NCBI GenBank assembly: GCA_016926235.1 | Contig: JAFGOZ010000220.1 | Coordinates: 62,001-126,000 of the forward strand | DNA: 64,000 nt | Direction of reading: 5' to 3' | DNA from: Bacteroidales bacterium | GTDB taxonomy: Bacteria > Bacteroidota > Bacteroidia > Bacteroidales > UBA10428 | Shown: positions 36,122-46,227 of the stretch, piece after piece | Numbering within the stretch: the stretch's first letter is position 1 | Layout of the letters: each line of letters starts with the position of its first letter | Notes under the pieces: model-generated | Told to the model about the DNA's origin: nothing | Databases searched by the model: none | What the model saw: only the letters and a program-made list of their open reading frames with translations | Position numbers and translations under genes: made by a program

Positions 36122-36972
36122 CCTTTCACGTTCTTTATTAAAATTTCATCGAGGCTATTCACATATTCAATGGCTTTAGGAGTACCAAATAGCTTTTCAA
36201 ATTCTTTCAAAACAAATGCTTTAATATCCGTTACCCAGTCAAGATAAGACAGTGTAGATATTTTACCGAGCTCTCTTTTCTCAAAGAATCGTTTCAAAAC
36301 ATTGATTATGGCATGGTAAGCCTTATAAGCTTTAATGGCGGTTGCAAGTTCTTCTGCAAGGTGGTTTTCAATAAATTTAATTTCAGAAGGCAATATTTCA
36401 TATGTGGCCTCATAAAAATTTATAAACCGGTTATCCCAGTTAATAAAATGAATTAGATAATTTGATATTCTGAAAACATCTTTATCATTTTCGTGATCAA
36501 TGGATTTTAAGAATATTCGGTTAAGCTCATCAAGGTATTGCTTTTTAATATTTTCATCCAATACTGTTGTAATCTCAGATACATGTCTTGTATACTCAAC
36601 ACTAAAATTACTTAGGCTAAAGTTTTCATTATTAAAGGGATCCTGAAACCTGATGATTTTTGTTAGTACGTGAACTTCATCTTGTAGCAGGTGGAAAATA
36701 GGGAATAATTCTTCTGTAAGTGATTTTTCCAAAAGCATATCTGACATATAGCCAGCCAATAAAAGGTCGTTTAATTCTTTATTGTATTTGGATATCCTGT
36801 CAATATCGCTTCTGTATATACTCAGATGTTCATTGATTTTGCTTTTAATTTGTGCTTTGCGCGCATTTACAATAATCTGGATATATAAGGGATAAAACCT
36901 CTCATTTTGAAAGATTTTGGCCTTTGCTCTTTTATTTAAATAATGTTTTACTGTTATTTTCCTGTTTTCCAT
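36118..36972 (-). CDS. unrecognised protein with N-terminus resembling an integrase arm-binding domain
   Basis: The protein has 284 residues. The first 45 (VKHYLNKRAKAKIFQNERF, YPLYIQIIVNARKAQIKSKI) resemble the three-stranded arm-binding domain at the start of Bacteroidota tyrosine recombinases. The remaining 240 residues are helical with many charged and aromatic residues. I do not see the recombinase catalytic motifs (R...HxxR...Y) in the rest. No signal peptide or membrane segment is present. Either a domain-sharing DNA-binding protein or a chance resemblance is possible. It stands alone, divergent from nothing close upstream, and its stop overlaps the neighbouring gene. Confidence 0.55.
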   Translation of the reverse strand: MENRKITVKHYLNKRAKAKIFQNERFYPLYIQIIVNARKAQIKSKINEHLSIYRSDIDRISKYNKELNDLLLAGYMSDMLLEKSLTEELFPIFHLLQDEVHVLTKIIRFQDPFNNENFSLSNFSVEYTRHVSEITTVLDENIKKQYLDELNRIFLKSIDHENDKDVFRISNYLIHFINWDNRFINFYEATYEILPSEIKFIENHLAEELATAIKAYKAYHAIINVLKRFFEKRELGKISTLSYLDWVTDIKAFVLKEFEKLFGTPKAIEYVNSLDEILIKNVKG

Positions 36973-37133
36973 TTAAAGCAGGTTTTCGCTTATCAGCGTT
37001 TATAATCATCTACTCTTACAAAATACAAAATGTTTCAATTTATACAAAATTGAAGAATTATTTTTTTAAAATAGTTTCAAAGATATATAAAATTTAATTT
37101 TAATCACTTTTTACATAAATATCATAAAATTTA

Positions 37134-38234
37134 TTATTTCTGCCGGGATAACCGTAGTTTGCATTTTATTGGATAATGGTCTGAATATTGATCTTTAATT
37201 GTTTCAAAGCTTGATGATTCAAAGTCATTAGAATGCAAGATATAATCAATACGATAGGATGGAAGTTTCCCTATATAGGTATTGCCAATCCCTCTTCCTG
37301 ATTCAATAAACGCATCGTAAAATCCTTTTTTAAGAATTTGATAGGTAAAGGATATTGGTGTGTCATTGAAATCACCACATATTATTACAGGATATGGCGA
37401 ATCTATAGCATGTTCCTTAATCCTTTTTGCTTGTTTAGCCCTTATAATAAATGCATCTCTCAACCTGACTGAAATATCTTTTATCCCTTGCAACTGTTGT
37501 TCGCTATACTTAAATTTTATTGTATCTATTAAAGCATAGTTTGCGGCTCCAAGTTTAATGGATTGCAGGTGGTTATTGTATATTCTTATGGTATCGTTAT
37601 CAATAACGACATCACAGTAAATACTTGCATTAAAAGTATTTTCAAATGGTATTACTCCTCTTTTAACGATAGGATAAGAGCTAAAAAATGCAAGTCCCAT
37701 AAAATTTTTATTATTGTCTGAGTAATGTCCGTAATAGTGGTGGTAGGGAGTGTTTGACATCATTTTTTCAATGTTCTTGAAATTGAATTCATTCTTACTA
37801 TCCGTAAGGAATTCCTGCAAGCATATTATCTGTGGATTTTCTTTTTGAATGAGTTTTAAAATCTTTATTCCGGCTGAATCGGATTTTGTCCATTTGTATA
37901 TGTTAAATGCTCTTATATTATACGAAAGTAAATTAAAAGAAGCTGAGTCAGGAACACCTGATTTCTTGATAGGCAACTGAATAACCCTGCCCGAATATCC
38001 TAATCCAAGTAATAGGATTGTAAGTGGAATTATGACAACCTTTTGTTTATGTGACACAAACCAAAGTATGGCGCTTATAACATTTAGGAATAACAAATAA
38101 GGAAATGCCAGCCCGAATAATGCCATCCACCATACTTTTTCAGGATTAACATGTACTGATAAATATGAAATTGCCAAAGCAAATACGAGCAAGTAAGTAA
38201 TATAAAGTAATATTTTATAAATAAAAGTCCTCAA
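37134..38234 (-). CDS. membrane-anchored endonuclease/exonuclease/phosphatase (EEP) family protein
   Basis: The protein has 366 residues; the start is TTG, since no in-frame ATG precedes the first membrane segment. Three hydrophobic segments (about 8-27, 33-58, 65-85) anchor it. The C-terminal domain has the EEP motifs: NLLSYNIRAFN, ICLQEF (metal-binding Glu) near 142, VIICGDFNDTP near 287, YRIDYILHS and YSDHYPIKCKL at the end. The superfamily includes DNases, sphingomyelinases and phosphatases; substrate unknown. The domain probably faces the periplasm. The 218-base gap to the next gene holds the divergent promoter region; nothing else was seen in it. Confidence 0.85.
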   Translation of the reverse strand: MRTFIYKILLYITYLLVFALAISYLSVHVNPEKVWWMALFGLAFPYLLFLNVISAILWFVSHKQKVVIIPLTILLLGLGYSGRVIQLPIKKSGVPDSASFNLLSYNIRAFNIYKWTKSDSAGIKILKLIQKENPQIICLQEFLTDSKNEFNFKNIEKMMSNTPYHHYYGHYSDNNKNFMGLAFFSSYPIVKRGVIPFENTFNASIYCDVVIDNDTIRIYNNHLQSIKLGAANYALIDTIKFKYSEQQLQGIKDISVRLRDAFIIRAKQAKRIKEHAIDSPYPVIICGDFNDTPISFTYQILKKGFYDAFIESGRGIGNTYIGKLPSYRIDYILHSNDFESSSFETIKDQYSDHYPIKCKLRLSRQK

Positions 38235-38452
38235 ACTTTAGAAGTCAATAATATTAATAAAAATAACAATCCAATGTATCTTTTTATTTCAGCTAATTCC
38301 TTATTAAAGTTACTTTATAATTGGTTTTTAGTTAATTGTGCATAAAATTAACATATATTTAAGGAAGTTTTTGTCGTGTAAAGTTTCAAAATTGAAATAG
38401 TTTTCAACTTTAGTTAATAAAATACCAAATAAATAGCATAGTAAAGATTCTT

Positions 38453-39256
38453 ATGAACAAGGAATTGCATAATTACAGGCTGTATGGCAGATCAATAATT
38501 GAAATTATTGTTTTACATGGGGGGCCAGGTGCTCCAGGTAATGTTGCTCCTCTGGCACGTGAACTCTCCAAAAAATGGGGTGTATTGGAGCCGTTTCAAA
38601 ATGCCGGCAATGTTATCGGTCAAATACAGGAGTTACATGAGATGATTTGTGAAAAGTGCAACAAACCAATAGTACTGATTGGCCATTCATGGGGGGCCTG
38701 GCTGGCTTTTATGTTTTCAGGAATTTATCCTGATAAAATTAAAAAGCTGATATTAATTGGTGCCGGCCCTTTTGAAGAACATTATGCAACAGATATTCTT
38801 GAAACGCGTTTGAAAAGGATGACTGAAAAGGAAAGAGATTTTGCTGTAAAATTGATGGATTCTATGCAATATGGAGGTAATAGTAAAGATGTGGCTACTT
38901 TTGAAAAATTTGGGAAGTTTATGTCGAGGGCAGATGCATATGACAGGATCTATGAAGAAAATGAGATTGTAGAATATCAACCGGATATTTTTTACAAAGT
39001 TTGGTCAGAAGCAATTATACTAAGACGAACTGGTATTTTGCTGCAGTATGGAGAAAAAATTTCATGTCCTGTTGTAGCTATTCATGGAGACTATGACCCA
39101 CATCCTGCTGATGGGGTTAGATATCCCTTAAGCAATGTTATAAAAGATTTCACTTTTCTTGTCATCGAAAAATGCGGACACGAACCATGGAACGAAAGAC
39201 AGGCTAAAGATTTATTTTTCAATACGTTGATAGAACAAATTGAAAAAGTAACTTAA
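38453..39256 (+). CDS. alpha/beta hydrolase
   Basis: This 267-residue cytoplasmic protein has the oxyanion segment LHGGPGAPGN near residue 22. The nucleophile elbow is GHSWGAW with Ser79, the likely acid is Asp in HGDYDPHP near 208, and the catalytic His is in KCGHEPW near 244. A cap of about 100 residues sits between strands 6 and 7. The HGGPG motif is typical of proline iminopeptidase-like and related hydrolases, but the rest does not fix a substrate. The gene is convergent with carB, with about 20 bases between stops. Confidence 0.85.
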   Translation: MNKELHNYRLYGRSIIEIIVLHGGPGAPGNVAPLARELSKKWGVLEPFQNAGNVIGQIQELHEMICEKCNKPIVLIGHSWGAWLAFMFSGIYPDKIKKLILIGAGPFEEHYATDILETRLKRMTEKERDFAVKLMDSMQYGGNSKDVATFEKFGKFMSRADAYDRIYEENEIVEYQPDIFYKVWSEAIILRRTGILLQYGEKISCPVVAIHGDYDPHPADGVRYPLSNVIKDFTFLVIEKCGHEPWNERQAKDLFFNTLIEQIEKVT

Positions 39257-39278
39257 CACGGTTTATGACAGATTAGGC

Positions 39279-42200
39279 TTAATATTCATTCCAGCTTTTT
39301 ATTGAAATCTCTTCTCGCGAAATAGTACAAATAGCATGAAGATAAGCACTTGCCAAACGTGCGTTTGTTACCAGTGGGATATTAAAGTCTACAGATGCCC
39401 TGCGAATGGTATAGTCATTATCCAATTCTGAAGGTGTTAAGTCTTTAGGGATATTAATAACCAGATCAATCATTTTTGTCTGGAGATATTCCAGGGTATT
39501 AGGTTTTTTATTTGTGTCCGGCCAGTTCAACATGGTAGATTCAATACCATTTAATTTAAGAAATTCATGTGTACCTTTGGTTGCAAACAGGTTATAACCC
39601 TTTTCGATAAGAAGCCTGCAGTTTGGTAATAATTCTACCTTTGAACGCATTGGGCCTGTGGAAAGCAATATATTCTTTTTAGGTATTGTATATCCTACAG
39701 ACAGCATTGATTTTAGTATGGCTTCATAATAATTGTCACCAATACATCCTACTTCGCCTGTACTTGACATATCTACACCAAGTATTGGATCAGCTTTGAG
39801 TAATCGGTGGAAACTAAACTGAGGTGCCTTAACACCAATATGATCAAGGTCAAATATGGACTTGCCAGGTTTTTCAACAGGAAGGTCAAGCATTACTTTT
39901 GTAGCAATCTCAATCAAATTGACTTTAAGTACTTTTGAAACAAAAGGGAAACTACGGGATGCCCGCAGGTTACATTCGATTACCTTGATTTCATTATCCT
40001 TTGCCAGAAACTGAATATTGAAAGGCCCTGAAATTTGAAGGGCTTCAGCAATTTTTCTGGTTATGCGTTTTATTCTTCTGACAGTTTCAAAATATAGTTT
40101 TTGTGGCGGGAAAACCATAGTGGCATCACCGGAGTGTACACCGGCAAATTCTACGTGTTCACTTATAGCGTATGCAAATAACTCACCATTTTTGGCAACA
40201 GCATCGATCTCAATTTCTTTTGCCTGCTGAATAAATTCTGACACTACCACCGGATATTGTTTTGAAACTTTCGCTGCCAGACCCAGGAAATGCTCTAATT
40301 CATCCTTATTGGACACAACATTCATGGCTGCTCCTGATAGCACATAAGAGGGGCGAATCAATACGGGGAATCCAACATTATCTACAAATTCATATATATC
40401 TTTAATATTTGTTAATTCTTTCCATTGAGGCTGATCAATGTGCAGTTGATCGAGCATTGAAGAAAATTTATGTCTGTTTTCAGCGTTGTCAATTGATTTC
40501 GCTGAAGTCCCAAGGATATTTACTTTTTCTGCATCAAGCCGCGTTGCCAGGTTATTTGGTATTTGTCCTCCGGTTGAAATAATTACTCCTTTAGGTGCTT
40601 CAAGATCTACAATGTCCATTACCCGTTCAAACGTAAGTTCATCAAAATACAGCCTGTCACATACGTCATAATCCGTACTTACTGTTTCAGGATTATAGTT
40701 AATCATAATGGAACGAAAATTGTTATTGTTCAAAGTATATACAGCATTTACACCACACCAGTCAAACTCTACACTGCTTCCAATGCGGTAGGCACCTGAA
40801 CCAAGTACAATCACAGATTTACCATCTTGTGGAAAATCAATGTCATGTTCATTACCACTGTATGTAACATACAAATAGTTGGTTTGTGCAGGGAATTCTG
40901 CAGCCAGGGTATCTATTTGTTTTATAAATGGAACTATATTTCGGCTTTTCCTGTGAGCTCTTACTTTTAAAAGTTCCTGGTGCATATTTTCGTCCCGGTC
41001 TTTAAAGACAAAGCGGGCAATCTGAAAGTCTGAGAAGCCTTTCTGTTTTGCTTCTAAAAGTAAATCGTCAGGAAGTACATCCAGGCTGTTGTATTTTGAC
41101 ATTTCGTTTTTAAGGACATGCAAGCCTTTTAATTTTTGCAGGAACCATTTATCGATTTTGGTAAAGTCGTGTATCTGGTCTATGGTATAACCCTTTTCAA
41201 ATGCCTTTTCTATAACGAAAATTCGCATATCCGTAGGTTCAATCAATTCTTTTTCAATATTATCAAATTCCAGGTCATGGTTACCTACAAATCCGTGCAT
41301 ACTCTGGCCTATCATTCGAAGACCTTTTTGTATCACTTCTTCAAAGCTTCTGCCAATAGCCATTACTTCACCAACACTCTTCATGCTGCTTCCGATTTGT
41401 TTTGAGACACCTATAAATTTATTAAGGTCCCAACGAGGTATTTTGCATACTATATAGTCAAGTGCAGGTTCAAAAAAGGCTGGAGTAGTTTTGGTTATGG
41501 AGTTTTTAAGTTCATGAAGGCCATAACCTAAACCGAGCTTTGCTGCAACAAAAGCCAAAGGATAACCTGTTGCCTTTGATGCAAGGGCAGATGACCTGGA
41601 AAGACGCGCATTCACCTCTATTACACGGTAATCCTCAGAATTAGGATCCAATGCATATTGAATATTACATTCACCTATAATCCCTATATGCCGGATTACA
41701 GCAATTGAATATTGTCTGAGTTTGTGATATTCGCTATTAGTAAGTGTTTGTGAAGGAGCTACAACAATACTTTCACCCGTATGTATTCCCAAAGGGTCAA
41801 AGTTCTCCATATTACATACAGTGATACAATTGTCATATTTGTCTCTTACTACTTCATATTCAACTTCTTTCCATCCTTTTAATGATTCTTCTACTAATAT
41901 CTGATTGGAATAAGAGAACGCTTTGGGTGCAAGCTTTCGCAGCTCATCTTCATTGGAGCAAAATCCGCTGCCCTGACCCCCCAAAGCATACGCAGCACGT
42001 ATTATAATAGGATACCCAAGTTTATCCGCAGCTATTACAGCATCTTCTAAATTGTTAACAGCAACACTACGGGCAGTTTTTATATTGATTTCATTTAATT
42101 TCTGAATGAAAATATCACGGTCTTCTGTATCTATTATTGCCTGGACAGGGGTTCCTAAAACTTCGACATTATTATTTTTAAGAATATTCTGCTCATGCAA

Positions 42201-42497
42201 TGCAATACCGCAATTAAGAGCTGTTTGTCCCCCAAATGCTAATAAGATACCATCAGGTTTTTCTTTCTGAATAACTTTTTCAACAAAAAAGGGTGTCACT
42301 GGAAGAAAATAGATTTTATCAGCAATACCCTCTGAAGTTTGAACGGTAGCAATATTAGGATTTATCAGTACCGTTTCGACCCCCTCTTCTTTTAGTGCTT
42401 TTAAAGCTTGTGACCCGGAATAATCAAATTCGCCAGCCTCTCCGATTTTAAGTGCACCCGAACCTAAAATTATGACTTTTTTGTGTTTTATTTTCAT
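39279..42497 (-). CDS. carB: carbamoyl-phosphate synthase large subunit
   Basis: The protein has about 1072 residues, full length. The start is taken at the ATG at 42497; a TTG one codon earlier is possible. Both homologous halves are present: the first with LGSGALKIGEAGEFDYSG and the ATP-grasp segment EYEVVRDKYDNCITVCNMEN, the second with VLGSGAYRIGSSVEFDWCG and EIEIDAVAKNGELF. The last 140 residues form the allosteric domain (LFATKGTHEFLK). It makes carbamoyl phosphate for arginine and pyrimidines with the small subunit, which is not in this window. It is divergent from argR, consistent with arginine-linked control. Confidence 0.95.
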   Translation of the reverse strand: MKIKHKKVIILGSGALKIGEAGEFDYSGSQALKALKEEGVETVLINPNIATVQTSEGIADKIYFLPVTPFFVEKVIQKEKPDGILLAFGGQTALNCGIALHEQNILKNNNVEVLGTPVQAIIDTEDRDIFIQKLNEINIKTARSVAVNNLEDAVIAADKLGYPIIIRAAYALGGQGSGFCSNEDELRKLAPKAFSYSNQILVEESLKGWKEVEYEVVRDKYDNCITVCNMENFDPLGIHTGESIVVAPSQTLTNSEYHKLRQYSIAVIRHIGIIGECNIQYALDPNSEDYRVIEVNARLSRSSALASKATGYPLAFVAAKLGLGYGLHELKNSITKTTPAFFEPALDYIVCKIPRWDLNKFIGVSKQIGSSMKSVGEVMAIGRSFEEVIQKGLRMIGQSMHGFVGNHDLEFDNIEKELIEPTDMRIFVIEKAFEKGYTIDQIHDFTKIDKWFLQKLKGLHVLKNEMSKYNSLDVLPDDLLLEAKQKGFSDFQIARFVFKDRDENMHQELLKVRAHRKSRNIVPFIKQIDTLAAEFPAQTNYLYVTYSGNEHDIDFPQDGKSVIVLGSGAYRIGSSVEFDWCGVNAVYTLNNNNFRSIMINYNPETVSTDYDVCDRLYFDELTFERVMDIVDLEAPKGVIISTGGQIPNNLATRLDAEKVNILGTSAKSIDNAENRHKFSSMLDQLHIDQPQWKELTNIKDIYEFVDNVGFPVLIRPSYVLSGAAMNVVSNKDELEHFLGLAAKVSKQYPVVVSEFIQQAKEIEIDAVAKNGELFAYAISEHVEFAGVHSGDATMVFPPQKLYFETVRRIKRITRKIAEALQISGPFNIQFLAKDNEIKVIECNLRASRSFPFVSKVLKVNLIEIATKVMLDLPVEKPGKSIFDLDHIGVKAPQFSFHRLLKADPILGVDMSSTGEVGCIGDNYYEAILKSMLSVGYTIPKKNILLSTGPMRSKVELLPNCRLLIEKGYNLFATKGTHEFLKLNGIESTMLNWPDTNKKPNTLEYLQTKMIDLVINIPKDLTPSELDNDYTIRRASVDFNIPLVTNARLASAYLHAICTISREEISIKSWNEY

Positions 42498-42523
42498 CAA
42501 AAATTGGTTAGAATAAATTCGTG

Positions 42524-42531
42524 CAAAACTA
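42524..42531 (-). promoter_or_regulatory. possible -7 box of the carB promoter
   Basis: Read on the minus strand this is TAGTTTTG, a match to TAnnTTTG, 27 bases before the carB start. No TTTG was found at the usual distance upstream, so this is only a half match. Confidence 0.4.
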
Positions 42532-42553
42532 ATAAAATATTTAGTATTTTTTG

Positions 42554-42585
42554 TTTGATGGTTTCAATTATTTTGAATAAATTTG
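42554..42585 (+). promoter_or_regulatory. argR promoter
   Basis: TTTG at 42554-42557 and TAAATTTG at 42578-42585 are separated by 20 bases, a full match to the -33/-7 consensus of this phylum. The ATG of argR follows 18 bases after the -7 box, so the leader is short. It lies inside the 106-base region shared with carB. Confidence 0.8.
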
Positions 42586-42603
42586 CAGCGGTGTTGAATA
42601 AAA

Positions 42604-43089
42604 ATGCAAGACGTGAAAAAGAAAACCAAAAGACTCCTGACTATTAAAGAAATCATATTGAAAAAGAAGATTTCCAGTCAGGACGAATTGTTGCAAATCC
42701 TTAGAAAGAAAGGATTTGATTATACTCAGGCTACTCTTTCACGTGACCTTAAGTTCCTTAAAATAACCAAGATATTTGATTCGGAAAAAGGGTATATTTA
42801 TTCATTTATGGATGAAATAAATAAGCCTGAAAAGAAAATAGGGAAGGAAGATATCCAGGTGCATGGTTTTCAACGTTTTGATTTTGCCAATAATCTCGGG
42901 GTAGTAAAAACTTTGCCTGGTTTTGCAAGTAGCATTGCCATTGCCATTGACAGTTACAATTCATATGAGATAGTTGGGACAATAGCGGGCGATGATACCA
43001 TTCTCATTATCCCCCGTGATAATATCACGAAAAATGATATAATAAATGTGCTTATTCAGATTATACCCGAATTAAAGGGGAAATTATAA
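42604..43089 (+). CDS. argR: arginine repressor ArgR
   Basis: The protein has 161 residues. The N-terminal winged helix (about 10-70) shows TIKEIILKKKISSQDELLQI and YTQATLSRDLKFLKITKI, the recognition helix pattern of the family. A linker leads to the C-terminal oligomerisation/arginine-binding domain with VVKTLPGFASSIAIAID and GTIAGDDTILIIPRD. ArgR binds DNA as a hexamer when arginine is present. The gene lies between divergent carB and the argG operon, the expected targets. I could not identify a convincing ARG-box palindrome by eye. Confidence 0.92.
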   Translation: MQDVKKKTKRLLTIKEIILKKKISSQDELLQILRKKGFDYTQATLSRDLKFLKITKIFDSEKGYIYSFMDEINKPEKKIGKEDIQVHGFQRFDFANNLGVVKTLPGFASSIAIAIDSYNSYEIVGTIAGDDTILIIPRDNITKNDIINVLIQIIPELKGKL

Positions 43090-43214
43090 TTATTCTGCCG
43101 GCATAATGCTTTATATTGAACATAATAGGCGATAGCCGGTATTTTTTGTTTCAGACATTAAATTTTATAATTATACAAAAAGAATTAATTTTTAACAATA
43201 TAAATACAAACAAG

Positions 43215-44453
43215 ATGAGCAAAGAAAAGGTGGTTTTGGCATATAGTGGCGGATTGGATACATCCGTTATACTTAAGTGGCTTATTGATAAAGGCTATGA
43301 AGTGATTGCCTATGTGGCAGATGTTGGGCAGGATGATGATTATGAGGCTGTGAAAGAAAAAGCCCTAAAAATTGGAGCATCAAAAGTATACATTGAAGAC
43401 CTGAAAGAAGAATTTGTTACGGATTATATTTTCCCGGCTATAAAAGCTGGAGCTATATATGAAAACAGGTACCTGCTGGGAACGGCATTGGCTCGCCCTT
43501 TAATAGCAAAACGACATATTGAGATAGCAGAAAAAGAAGGTGCTGCATATGTATCTCATGGTGCAACGGGTAAAGGTAATGACCAAGTTCGTTTTGAGCT
43601 CACCTTTTATGCATTAAATCCGAAGATAAAGGTTTTGGCTCCATGGAAAATGCAGGAATTTTTGGATCAGTTTAAAGGACGCACTGACATGATCAATTAC
43701 GCTGAAAAAAACAATATACCTATCAAAGCATCATTAAAAAAGCCGTATAGCGAAGATGATAATTTACTTCATATAAGCCATGAAGCAGGCGTATTGGAAG
43801 ATCCAAAATTTAAACCTGAAAAAGATATGCTTACTAAAATGGTTTGGCCCCAGGATGCACCTGATAAGGAAACACATATCTCCATCCAATTTAAAGACGG
43901 TGTCCCTGTGAAGGTTGAAAACCTGGATGATAAAACAATTAAAACCAAACCATTGGAATTATTCTTATACCTGAACAAACTAGGTGGAGACAATGGTATT
44001 GGATTGCTTGATATGGTTGAGAACCGGTTTGTAGGCATTAAGTCACGGGGTGTTTATGAAACTCCGGCTGGAACAATCCTTCATGCTGCACATTTTGATA
44101 TTGAGGGTATCGCAATGGACAGGGAAGTTATGCGCCTGAAAAATATGCTTTCTCCCAAATTTGCTGAATTGGTATACAATGGATTCTGGTTTAGTCCTGA
44201 GATGGATTTCCTCATGGCCGCTATTAATAAGAGCCAGGAATTAATTGACGGAATTGTATATCTTACCCTGTACAAAGGAAATGTATTGATTGATGGAAGG
44301 GAATCACCTACCTCATTATACAACCAGGATTTATCAAGCATGGATATTGCGGGTGGATTTGACCAAAAAGACAGTGCCGGATTTATTAAAATTAATGCAA
44401 TCCGTTTGATGGCACATAATGCAATTTTACGTAAATCAAAAAAACAAAAATGA
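43215..44453 (+). CDS. argG: argininosuccinate synthase
   Basis: The protein has about 412 residues. The start at 43215 fits the family N-terminus [17 protein letters not shown]; the open frame extends 33 codons upstream without family likeness. The ATP-pyrophosphatase P-loop is AYSGGLDTS, followed by [12 protein letters not shown], the conserved [15 protein letters not shown] and the C-terminal [13 protein letters not shown]. It condenses citrulline and aspartate with ATP. It is the first gene of a five-gene run in which each stop overlaps the next start as ATGA. The 125-base leader carries a GC-rich CCGGC...GCCGG pair (43097-43101 and 43134-43138 region), possibly a hairpin. Confidence 0.95.
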   Translation: MSKEKVVLAYSGGLDTSVILKWLIDKGYEVIAYVADVGQDDDYEAVKEKALKIGASKVYIEDLKEEFVTDYIFPAIKAGAIYENRYLLGTALARPLIAKRHIEIAEKEGAAYVSHGATGKGNDQVRFELTFYALNPKIKVLAPWKMQEFLDQFKGRTDMINYAEKNNIPIKASLKKPYSEDDNLLHISHEAGVLEDPKFKPEKDMLTKMVWPQDAPDKETHISIQFKDGVPVKVENLDDKTIKTKPLELFLYLNKLGGDNGIGLLDMVENRFVGIKSRGVYETPAGTILHAAHFDIEGIAMDREVMRLKNMLSPKFAELVYNGFWFSPEMDFLMAAINKSQELIDGIVYLTLYKGNVLIDGRESPTSLYNQDLSSMDIAGGFDQKDSAGFIKINAIRLMAHNAILRKSKKQK

Positions 44454-44899
44454 CAGATAAACCAACAAAGTCAGTAGGCTATTTTAAAAACCGGTTCAAT
44501 TGTTCCCAATCTGTTTTTGCAACCTTTGCGGAAGATTTGGGGATAGATGTTGACAGCGCATTAAAAATAGCTTGTGGTTTAGGGGCAGGCATTGGCAGGA
44601 TGCAAAAAACCTGCGGGGCAGTTACAGGGGCTATATTGGCCCTTGGGCTTAAGTATGGCAAGGGATTACATGATGATGAGTCAAAAAAGGCAAAAGCTTA
44701 CCTGATGGCTATGAAGTTTATTGAAGAGTTTACTGCGCTTCACAAATCAACTGAATGTTTGGAATTAATTGGTCATGATATGAAAACTGAGGTAGGGATG
44801 AAGGCCATTGATGAGAATAACTTATTTGTTAATGTTTGTGCTAAGCTTGTGAAGGATGCGACTACTATTACAGAAAAACTTTTGAAAGAACAGGAATGA
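44450..44899 (+). CDS. C_GCAxxG_C_C family protein
   Basis: This 149-residue protein has Cys residues in the spacing that names the family: NCSQSVF near residue 20, [20 protein letters not shown] near 43-62, then TECLEL and NVCAKLV later. The Gly-rich Cys region suggests a metal or redox cofactor site. The family has no established biochemical role, although members are often predicted to be redox-active. The gene starts inside the stop of argG and ends inside the start of argH (ATGA overlaps), so it is translationally coupled to both and probably needed in similar amounts. A link to arginine synthesis is inferred from context only. Confidence 0.85.
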   Translation: MTDKPTKSVGYFKNRFNCSQSVFATFAEDLGIDVDSALKIACGLGAGIGRMQKTCGAVTGAILALGLKYGKGLHDDESKKAKAYLMAMKFIEEFTALHKSTECLELIGHDMKTEVGMKAIDENNLFVNVCAKLVKDATTITEKLLKEQE

Positions 44900-46227
44900 A
44901 GCTCTGGGATAAAGGATATAGCGTAGATAAACTCATCGAAGATTTTACGGTAGGCAAAGACCGTGAGATGGATCTTTTCTTGGCAAAATATGATGTACAA
45001 GGATCGCTGGCTCATATTGCCATGCTCGAATCGATAGGTCTTATTACACATGATGAATATATTTTATTACAAAATGGGTTGAAAGAGATCTATGGATCGA
45101 TTGAAAAAGGACAATTTACAATAGAAGAGGGGGTCGAAGATGTACATTCGCAGGTTGAGTTTATGCTAACTAAAAAATTGGGTGATGCAGGAAAGAAAAT
45201 TCATAGCGGGCGGTCACGCAATGACCAGGTGCTGGTTGATATTAAGCTTTTTCTCCGTGATGAAGTGAATGAGATAGCCGAATTAGTTGAAGGATTTTTT
45301 AATAGGTTACTAGAATTAAGTAATACATACCAGACTGTTTTAATGCCGGGTTACACACATTTTCAGGTTGCTATGCCTTCATCATTCGGACTTTGGTTTG
45401 GTGCCTATGCTGAAGCTCTGGCAGACGATATGCACATAGTTTTGGCAGCATACAAAATAATAAATCAAAACCCTTTGGGTTCAGGTGCTGGTTATGGCTC
45501 ATCATTTCCATTAAACAGAACAAAGACTACCGAACTGCTTGGATTTGATGACATGAATTACAATGTTGTTTATGCACAGATGGGTCGTGGAAAGGCTGAA
45601 AAGGTTATGGCATATGCAATGGCTTCCATAGGCGCTACTTTGGCTAAACTTGCCATGGATGTTTGTTTATTTATGAGCCAGAATTTTGGGTTTGTGAGTT
45701 TCCCTGATGAATACACAACTGGTTCAAGCATTATGCCACATAAAAAGAATCCGGATGTGTTTGAACTTGTGAGGGCAAAAGGGAACAAACTGCAAGCCCT
45801 TCCTAATGAGATTACCATGATGACAAGTAATCTTCCGGTGGGATATCATCGGGATATGCAACTATTAAAAGAAAACCTTTTTCCTGCATTTTTTGATTTG
45901 AAGATGTGCTTGACAGTTATGGATGCTGCATTTTCTAAGATAAAAGTAAATGATAAGATCATCGAAGATGAAAAATATCTTTACCTTTTTAGTGTAGAAG
46001 AGGTAAATAAACTAGTGTTGGAAGGAATTCCTTTTCGGGATGCATATCGGCAGGTAGCTGACCAGATTGAAAACAAAAAATTTAAACCCGATAAAAAAGT
46101 AAAACATACTCATGAGGGAAGCATAGGAAATTTATGTAACAGTGAAATACAAAGTAAGATGAATACTGTTATAGGGGATTTTAAATTTCATATTTACCAG
46201 AAAGCAATAGATAAGCTATTGGCATGA
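44896..46227 (+). CDS. argH: argininosuccinate lyase
   Basis: This 443-residue member of the fumarase/aspartase superfamily splits argininosuccinate into arginine and fumarate. Family segments in order: KIHSGRSRNDQVLVD near 100, MPGYTHFQVAMPSSFG near 148, LGSGAGYGSSFPLNR and the signature GSSIMPHKKNPDVFE near 275 with the catalytic Ser. The N-terminus LWDKGYSVDKLIEDFTVGKD is usual for members in this phylum. It overlaps the flanking genes by ATGA at both ends. Confidence 0.95.
   Translation: MKLWDKGYSVDKLIEDFTVGKDREMDLFLAKYDVQGSLAHIAMLESIGLITHDEYILLQNGLKEIYGSIEKGQFTIEEGVEDVHSQVEFMLTKKLGDAGKKIHSGRSRNDQVLVDIKLFLRDEVNEIAELVEGFFNRLLELSNTYQTVLMPGYTHFQVAMPSSFGLWFGAYAEALADDMHIVLAAYKIINQNPLGSGAGYGSSFPLNRTKTTELLGFDDMNYNVVYAQMGRGKAEKVMAYAMASIGATLAKLAMDVCLFMSQNFGFVSFPDEYTTGSSIMPHKKNPDVFELVRAKGNKLQALPNEITMMTSNLPVGYHRDMQLLKENLFPAFFDLKMCLTVMDAAFSKIKVNDKIIEDEKYLYLFSVEEVNKLVLEGIPFRDAYRQVADQIENKKFKPDKKVKHTHEGSIGNLCNSEIQSKMNTVIGDFKFHIYQKAIDKLLA

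Noticed and set aside
36118..36972. Tyrosine recombinase
   Set aside because: Only the N-terminal arm-like part is similar; the catalytic motifs are not seen.
43116..43214. N-terminal extension of argininosuccinate synthase
   Set aside because: The extra 33 codons show no family likeness, and the family start [13 protein letters not shown] begins exactly at the ATG at 43215.
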